Shown here: positions 1-3,426 of the stretch, one piece after another
How positions within the stretch are numbered: the first letter of the stretch is position 1
How the letters are laid out: every line of letters begins with the position of its first letter
Assembly (NCBI GenBank): GCA_024276295.1
Contig: JAJRXN010000374.1
Coordinates: forward strand, 1-6,368
Length of the DNA stretch: 6,368 nt
Origin: Acidobacteriota bacterium
GTDB lineage: Bacteria; Acidobacteriota; Polarisedimenticolia; J045
Direction of reading: 5' to 3'
Notes under the pieces: generated by a model
What the model was told of the DNA's origin: nothing
Seen by the model: only the letters and a program-made list of their open reading frames with translations
The model's database searches: none
Made by a program: the position numbers and the translations under genes

Positions 1-1803
1 GCCCGGCGCGAGCGCCGGCTGCGGGGCGGGCGGCGCCTCGGCGACGGCGGCGACGCTCGGCGACGCCCCGGCGGGTCCCGGCGCGCGGTCCGCGCGGACC
101 TCCGGCAAACCGACCGGCCCCTCTTCGCCGGGAGCCGATTCCGGACCGTCCGCCGGCGCCGCCGGCGGGTCGAGCCGCTCGATCGTGTCGACCTCGGGGT
201 CGAACTCGTGGATCGCGGCGACGAGCGCCTGCGCGCGCGAGAGGTCGATCTTCCCGTCGAGCCGCGGGTCGACCGCGGCGCGCATCGCCTTGAAGCGCTC
301 GAGCGCGGTGAAGGCGGCGAGTTCCGGCTCGGCGGCGACGCGCTCGCGGTGCGAGGCCATCGACGGGATGTAGGCTTCTTCTTCCTTCGGCTGGACGGGG
401 GTCAGCTCCTCGAAGCCGATCCGCAGGCCCCAGACCATGTAGTCGAACGCGACGTCGGCGCAACGCGGATCGTCGCTGGCGGCGACGAGCGTGTCGGTGG
501 AGATCGACTCGACGAAGAGCAGGCAGGCGCGGCCGTGGGGCGTCAGGTGCGCCGTCAGGCCGAGGTCGGGGTTCGTCACCCAGGGGAAGGTCGCATCGAG
601 CGCGACGACCGCCCGGCCGGCGTCGAGCCGCGCCGAGCCGCGCGTGTAGACGGCGACCTCCGACGCTTCCGGCGCGTGGTAGACGACGACCCGCGAGGGG
701 TCCTCGGGGTGGTTCTGCGTGAACGAGACGGTGCCGTTGCCGTAGACCTTGTAGCCGTCGCTCGCCACGCGGGTCCAGGTGCCGGCGTAGGTGTCCCGAA
801 AGTAGCCGGCATAGAACGTGCCGTAAGCCTCGATCCCGGTGTCGCCCCTGCCGACGTAGGCGTAGCCGGAGCCGTCGGTGTCCTTGAAGTAACCGCCGGC
901 AGCGGAGCCGAAGGCTCGGATTCCGTAGTCGTTGGCGCCGACATAGGAATAGCCGGAGTTGTCGGTGTCCTTGAAGTAACCGCCGGCAGCGGAGCCGAAG
1001 GCTCGGATTCCGTAGTCGTTGGCGCCGACATAGGAATAGCCGGAGTTGTCGGTGTCCTCGAAGTAGCCGCCGGCCGAGTTGCCGAACGCGCGCATGCCGT
1101 ACTCGCCGGTGGCGACATGGGCGTAGCCGGAGCCGTTGCGGTCCTCGAAGTACCCGCCGATCGCGTTGCCGTATGCTCTGATCCCGACGTCGCCGTCAGC
1201 GATCCTGGCATACCCCGTGCCGTTCGAGTCCTCGAAGTAACCGCCGCCCAGGTCGCCGTAGCCCTCGATCCCGTAGGTGGTCAGGCCGGTCGCGTCGACG
1301 ATGAGCTGGCCGCTCTTCGTCTGCGTCGCGTTCGAGGTGTCGAGGAATCCGCCCGCGGGGCGTCCCGCGAGCCGGCCCGCGTTGAGCGCATAGCCCGCCG
1401 AGGCGATCTCGATCCGCGGCGAGAGCGTCTCCGGGCCGACCTGGACCTCGAGCCAGACGTTCGGGTAGTCGGCGAAGACCTGTGCGAGCGACGTGTAGGT
1501 CCCCGGACCGGATCCGTCGACCACGTCGCCGCCGCCGAGCTGCACGCTGAACAGCCCGCCGCTGACGATCACCTTCTCGTCCATGTAACGGTCGACCAGG
1601 ATCTCGTCACCGCCCGTCTCCGCGCTCCAGAAGCGGAAGGCCATCTCGAACCAGTCGTCGAGCGGCTTGTCCTGCGCATCGCGCAACACGCCCTGGAAGT
1701 GGATCCGATCGGGAGGCGTCGCGGCCGGCGCCGCCAGGGCGGCGAGCGCCGCGACGGCCGTCGTCGCGACGAGGTACCGGGTCGTCGTCTGCTTCCAGGT
1801 CAT
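1..1803 (-). CDS. Secreted repeat protein with GYFxD repeats, 3' end missing (off left edge)
   Basis: Function unknown; probably exported and structural or adhesive. The frame is open from ATG 1803 to the window edge (601 codons, no stop). The start is firm: AGGAG lies 7 bases upstream and a signal peptide follows (hydrophobic residues about 10-27, likely cut after APA at 27). Residues about 30-145 (DRIHFQGVLRD, then GGLFSVQLGGG, then SPRIEIASAGYALNA) match the style of the N-terminal domain found in bacterial fibre-like secreted proteins. Residues 177-350 are six 29-residue repeats. Residues about 360-535 form a C-terminal region with motifs NPDLGLTAHLTP, FDYMVWGLRIGFEE and IPSMASHRE; I have the impression of seeing related hypothetical proteins but cannot name the family. 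Residues from about 544 on are Pro/Ala/Glu-rich and probably disordered. It is the second gene of an operon with the 1814-2431 gene. No catalytic motif was seen. I am sure it is a real gene and unsure of its role. Confidence 0.93.
   Translation of the reverse strand, partial: MTWKQTTTRYLVATTAVAALAALAAPAATPPDRIHFQGVLRDAQDKPLDDWFEMAFRFWSAETGGDEILVDRYMDEKVIVSGGLFSVQLGGGDVVDGSGPGTYTSLAQVFADYPNVWLEVQVGPETLSPRIEIASAGYALNAGRLAGRPAGGFLDTSNATQTKSGQLIVDATGLTTYGIEGYGDLGGGYFEDSNGTGYARIADGDVGIRAYGNAIGGYFEDRNGSGYAHVATGEYGMRAFGNSAGGYFEDTDNSGYSYVGANDYGIRAFGSAAGGYFKDTDNSGYSYVGANDYGIRAFGSAAGGYFKDTDGSGYAYVGRGDTGIEAYGTFYAGYFRDTYAGTWTRVASDGYKVYGNGTVSFTQNHPEDPSRVVVYHAPEASEVAVYTRGSARLDAGRAVVALDATFPWVTNPDLGLTAHLTPHGRACLLFVESISTDTLVAASDDPRCADVAFDYMVWGLRIGFEELTPVQPKEEEAYIPSMASHRERVAAEPELAAFTALERFKAMRAAVDPRLDGKIDLSRAQALVAAIHEFDPEVDTIERLDPPAAPADGPESAPGEEGPVGLPEVRADRAPGPAGASPSVAAVAEAPPAPQPALAPG
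754..1275 (-). repeat. Six tandem 87-bp (29-residue) coding repeats
   Basis: Six in-frame units start at 1275, 1188, 1101, 1014, 927 and 840. The approximate consensus is xGIxAaGxxxGGYFxDxxxSGYxxVxxxD, where a is Tyr or Phe. Unit 6 is degenerate (AGYFRDTYAGTW), and a partial seventh start (YKVYGNG) leads into the C-terminal region. Plus-strand bases 874-971 are identical to 961-1058, a 98-base match at a period of 87, so two units are identical even at silent positions. The regular Gly and aromatic positions suggest a beta-solenoid or fibre shaft; that is inference. Confidence 0.95.
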
Positions 1804-1810
1804 CGGTCGT

Positions 1811-1815
1811 CTCCT
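1811..1815 (-). promoter_or_regulatory. Ribosome binding site of the repeat-protein gene
   Basis: On the minus strand AGGAG sits 7 bases before ATG 1803. Its first two bases belong to the TAG stop codon of the upstream gene (1814-1816). The overlap suggests translational coupling of the two genes and fixes the start of the repeat protein. Confidence 0.85.
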
Positions 1816-2431
1816 ATGGACAGGCGTCGCCGAGGCGTTCGGCGCCGTCGCTCGCCCGGCCCTTCGTTCCCGCTTCTCCGAGGCGGTTTTCCGCCGTCAC
1901 CAGATAGAACCATCCCGTCCCCGCCGCCGGCGCGTCCGGATCGGCCGCGCTCTCGCCGACCAGGTCCTCCTGCCAGCAGATCCCGTAGCCGCCGCCGGCG
2001 AGCGCCGAGAGCCCGTCGCGATAGACGTCGTACACGCCGACCGAGGGTTCGGGGTCCCAGGTCAACGTCGTCCGGTCGGTGAAGAGCACCCCCCGGACTT
2101 CCCCGGGCGGCGGATGGGCGCCGACGAACGACGCGTCCATCCGGAACGACGCCGACGAGAGCCCGCGGCGCACCGCGGCCTCGCCGAGGCTGTCGAGCGA
2201 GATCCGGTACGACGCGGACGAGGCGGTCGCACCGTCGTCCGGCCGGCCGCCCTGATTGAAGACGTGCTCTTCGAGCCGGAAGCTCGCGCTCTGTTGCGCC
2301 GACGCGGGCAGGAAGGCCCCCGCGAGCAGAAGGCCCGCGAGCACCGGGACCGCCCGGATGCACCGGCGGCGGGACCCGTCCGCCGGCGTCGGCGCGGCGG
2401 CGCCGGCCGCAAGGCGCTTCGTGGTCGTCAT
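1814..2431 (-). CDS. Small secreted protein with SxSFR motifs and a fibronectin-III-like half
   Basis: Function unknown; 205 residues and exported. The signal peptide has a long n-region ending RRRCIR, hydrophobic residues about 27-41, and a likely cut after ASA at residue 45. Three copies of one motif follow: SASFRL (48-53), SASYRI (72-77) and SASFRM (93-98), spaced 24 and 21 residues apart. This resembles short beta-rich secreted proteins with repeated S-x-S-Y/F motifs. Residues about 110-205 look fibronectin-III-like: VLFTDRTTLTWDPEP, then VYDVYRDGLSAL, then GWFYLVTAENRLGEAGTKG. Cys152 and Cys204 could form a disulfide. ATG 2431 is chosen because a purine-rich ribosome site precedes it and the signal peptide follows. 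An in-frame ATG at 2536 would add 35 low-complexity residues before the signal. First gene of the operon; the next gene starts 10 bases after its stop. Confidence 0.9.
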   Translation of the reverse strand: MTTTKRLAAGAAAPTPADGSRRRCIRAVPVLAGLLLAGAFLPASAQQSASFRLEEHVFNQGGRPDDGATASSASYRISLDSLGEAAVRRGLSSASFRMDASFVGAHPPPGEVRGVLFTDRTTLTWDPEPSVGVYDVYRDGLSALAGGGYGICWQEDLVGESAADPDAPAAGTGWFYLVTAENRLGEAGTKGRASDGAERLGDACP

Positions 2432-2436
2432 CAGTA

Positions 2437-2455
2437 CCCCGCTCCCCTCCCGCCC
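2437..2455 (-). promoter_or_regulatory. Purine-rich ribosome binding region with a G-quadruplex pattern
   Basis: Just upstream of ATG 2431 the minus strand reads GGGCGGGAGGGGAGCGGGG, ending 5 bases before the start codon. It contains the Shine-Dalgarno-like GGAGG/GGGGAG and also four G-tracts of 3, 3, 4 and 4 with loops of 1, 1 and 3 bases, which meets the standard quadruplex pattern. The ribosome binding role is likely; folding in vivo is not shown. Confidence 0.6.
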
Positions 2456-2480
2456 GGGTTCCCCGCTCTCCTCCCGCCCG
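2437..2480 (-). repeat. Direct repeat of a 20-base G-rich leader element
   Basis: Bases 2437-2456 and 2461-2480 match at 19 of 20 positions with a period of 24. The single difference (C at 2445, T at 2469) leaves only the start-proximal copy with an uninterrupted four-G-tract pattern. Both copies contain a GGAG-type ribosome-binding sequence, but only the proximal one is at usable distance from ATG 2431. Confidence 0.8.
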
Positions 2481-2521
2481 CGGTCGGACCCACACGCGCG
2501 GCGTCGGGACGCGCCGCCCCG

Positions 2522-2545
2522 AGCATCTTTTGTCATGTTTATGAG
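2522..2545 (-). promoter_or_regulatory. Possible promoter (AT-rich tract) of the secreted-protein operon
   Basis: This is the only AT-rich stretch in the gap between the response regulator and the operon. A possible -10 hexamer, CATAAA, occupies 2543 to 2538 on the minus strand (4 of 6 to TATAAT). I see no convincing -35 box, which would suit an activator-dependent promoter. If the hexamer is right, the leader is about 100 bases. Confidence 0.35.
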
Positions 2546-2557
2546 AGCGGCGTGGTG

Positions 2558-2587
2558 CGGGCCATCGCATGATCATGCGAGGGCCCG
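2558..2587. promoter_or_regulatory. 30-base inverted repeat, possible operator or terminator hairpin
   Basis: The central 16 bases (2565-2580, TCGCATGATCATGCGA) are a perfect palindrome. After one mismatch (A 2564 against G 2581), six more pairs match (CGGGCC against GGCCCG). It lies 67 bases beyond the response-regulator stop and just upstream of the AT-rich promoter candidate. It could bind a dimeric regulator, or form a stem ending the regulator transcript, but no T-run follows it on the minus strand, so a simple intrinsic terminator is less likely. Confidence 0.6.
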
Positions 2588-2592
2588 TGCGG

Positions 2593-2620
2593 GCGGATCC
2601 GCGCGGAGGCGTCCGGACGC
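2593..2620. repeat. Two short perfect palindromes
   Basis: GCGGATCCGC (2593-2602) and GCGTCCGGACGC (2609-2620) are each perfect and sit beside the 30-base inverted repeat. Short GC palindromes are common by chance in DNA of this composition. They are noted because three symmetric elements lie within 63 bases of noncoding DNA. Confidence 0.45.
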
Positions 2621-2654
2621 GTGCGGCCCGGAGCGGGGGGCCTTCGGTCCGCGG

Positions 2655-3332
2655 TCAGGCGAGACCGCGCCGGATCGCGACGGCCACCGCCTGGGCGACG
2701 GAGTGGACCCGCAGCTTGCGGTAGATCGAACGGACGTGGGTGCGCACGGTGTCGATGCCGACGCCGAGGACGCCCGCCGTCTCGCCGTAGCTGCGGCCGT
2801 CGACGAAGCAGCGCAGCACGTCGAGTTCCCGGTCGGTCAGCCCCAGCCTGGAGGGAAGCTCCTCGCTCGGCAGGCCGCCTCCTTTCTCGGAACGGCGCAG
2901 CAGTTCGAGGATCGTCCGTGCCACGCCCGAGGTCAACGGCGCCCCACCGGCGAGCACGGCGCGCAGCGCGTGGAGCAGCTCCCGGGCGGTCGAGCGCTTG
3001 AGGAGGTAGCCGTCGGCGCCCGCCGTGATCGCCCGCAGCACCGTCGGCGGCGTCTCGAAGACCGTCAGCACGACGACGGTCGTCTCGGGCGAGAGTTCCT
3101 TGAAGCGCGGAATCGCCTCGAGCCCGTGGAGTCCCGGCAGATCGAGGTCGAGCAGCACCAGGTCCCAGCGCCGGTGCTCCGGAAGCTGCTCCAGGTCGGA
3201 GAGCGCCTCTTCGGCCGACGCATGGGAGGCGACGAGTTCGAGTTCCGGTGCGTGTCGGACGAACGCCTCGAGACTCTCCCGGTAGACGGGATCGTCCTCG
3301 ACGATCGTGGTCCGGCAGATCGATCGGCCCAT
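2655..3332 (-). CDS. NarL/LuxR-family response regulator
   Basis: 225 residues, the normal length for the family; a cytoplasmic transcription factor activated by phosphorylation. The receiver domain spans about 6-122: acidic pair E12/D13 in VEDDP, phosphoacceptor D62 in LLDLDLPG, T90 in VVVLTVF and K112 in GYLLKRS. A linker follows, then a LuxR-type helix-turn-helix (about 163-224) beginning LTDRELDVLRC, with recognition region GIDTVRTHVRSIYRKL. All key residues are present. ATG 3332 begins at the expected distance before the first beta-strand (CRTTIVEDD), although the ribosome site is weak (G-rich GGGGG only). It lies 94 bases after the sensor kinase on the same strand and is its obvious partner. 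The target genes are unknown; the adjacent secreted-protein operon is the natural candidate. Confidence 0.97.
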   Translation of the reverse strand: MGRSICRTTIVEDDPVYRESLEAFVRHAPELELVASHASAEEALSDLEQLPEHRRWDLVLLDLDLPGLHGLEAIPRFKELSPETTVVVLTVFETPPTVLRAITAGADGYLLKRSTARELLHALRAVLAGGAPLTSGVARTILELLRRSEKGGGLPSEELPSRLGLTDRELDVLRCFVDGRSYGETAGVLGVGIDTVRTHVRSIYRKLRVHSVAQAVAVAIRRGLA

Positions 3333-3371
3333 CGTGCGGCCCCCGGCGCCTCGAACCGGCGACGGCGCGTG

Positions 3372-3377
3372 AGTATA
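3372..3377 (-). promoter_or_regulatory. Possible -10 element upstream of the response regulator
   Basis: In the very GC-rich 94-base gap before the regulator gene, the minus strand has TATACT (5 of 6 to TATAAT), about 39 bases before ATG 3332. No -35 match is seen at 17 bases. The 9-mer CATGCGAGG, shared with the 2558-2587 inverted repeat, lies 21 bases upstream (3399-3407). This may allow regulator expression apart from the kinase. Confidence 0.3.
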
Positions 3378-3426
3378 CGCGGCCGGAGCGGCGCGGCGCC
3401 TCGCATGGACGTGCGGGCGGGCCGGG

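Noticed and set aside
754..1275. A CRISPR array
   Set aside because: The 87-base units have no alternating repeat and unique spacer, and they encode an in-frame protein repeat.
208..2082. A 624-codon open frame on the plus strand across both secreted-protein genes
   Set aside because: It is antisense to two genes with signal peptides and ribosome sites. Its protein is Arg/Ala/Val/Asp-rich, ends in an Arg/Pro-rich tail and has no recognisable domain; high GC makes such shadows common.
1814..2536. An earlier start (ATG 2536) for the small secreted protein
   Set aside because: It adds 35 Arg/Gly/Glu-rich residues before the signal peptide and its ATG lies in the AT-rich promoter candidate. ATG 2431 has a ribosome site and fits the signal peptide.
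2558..2587. A standard intrinsic terminator after the regulator gene
   Set aside because: The stem is strong but what follows on the minus strand is CACCACGCC, not a T-run; kept instead as an inverted repeat of uncertain role.
3344..3403. Ten-base direct repeat CGGCGCCTCG (3344-3353 and 3394-3403) upstream of the regulator
   Set aside because: The same ten bases also occur inside coding sequence near 30-39, so it looks like composition rather than a paired regulatory site.
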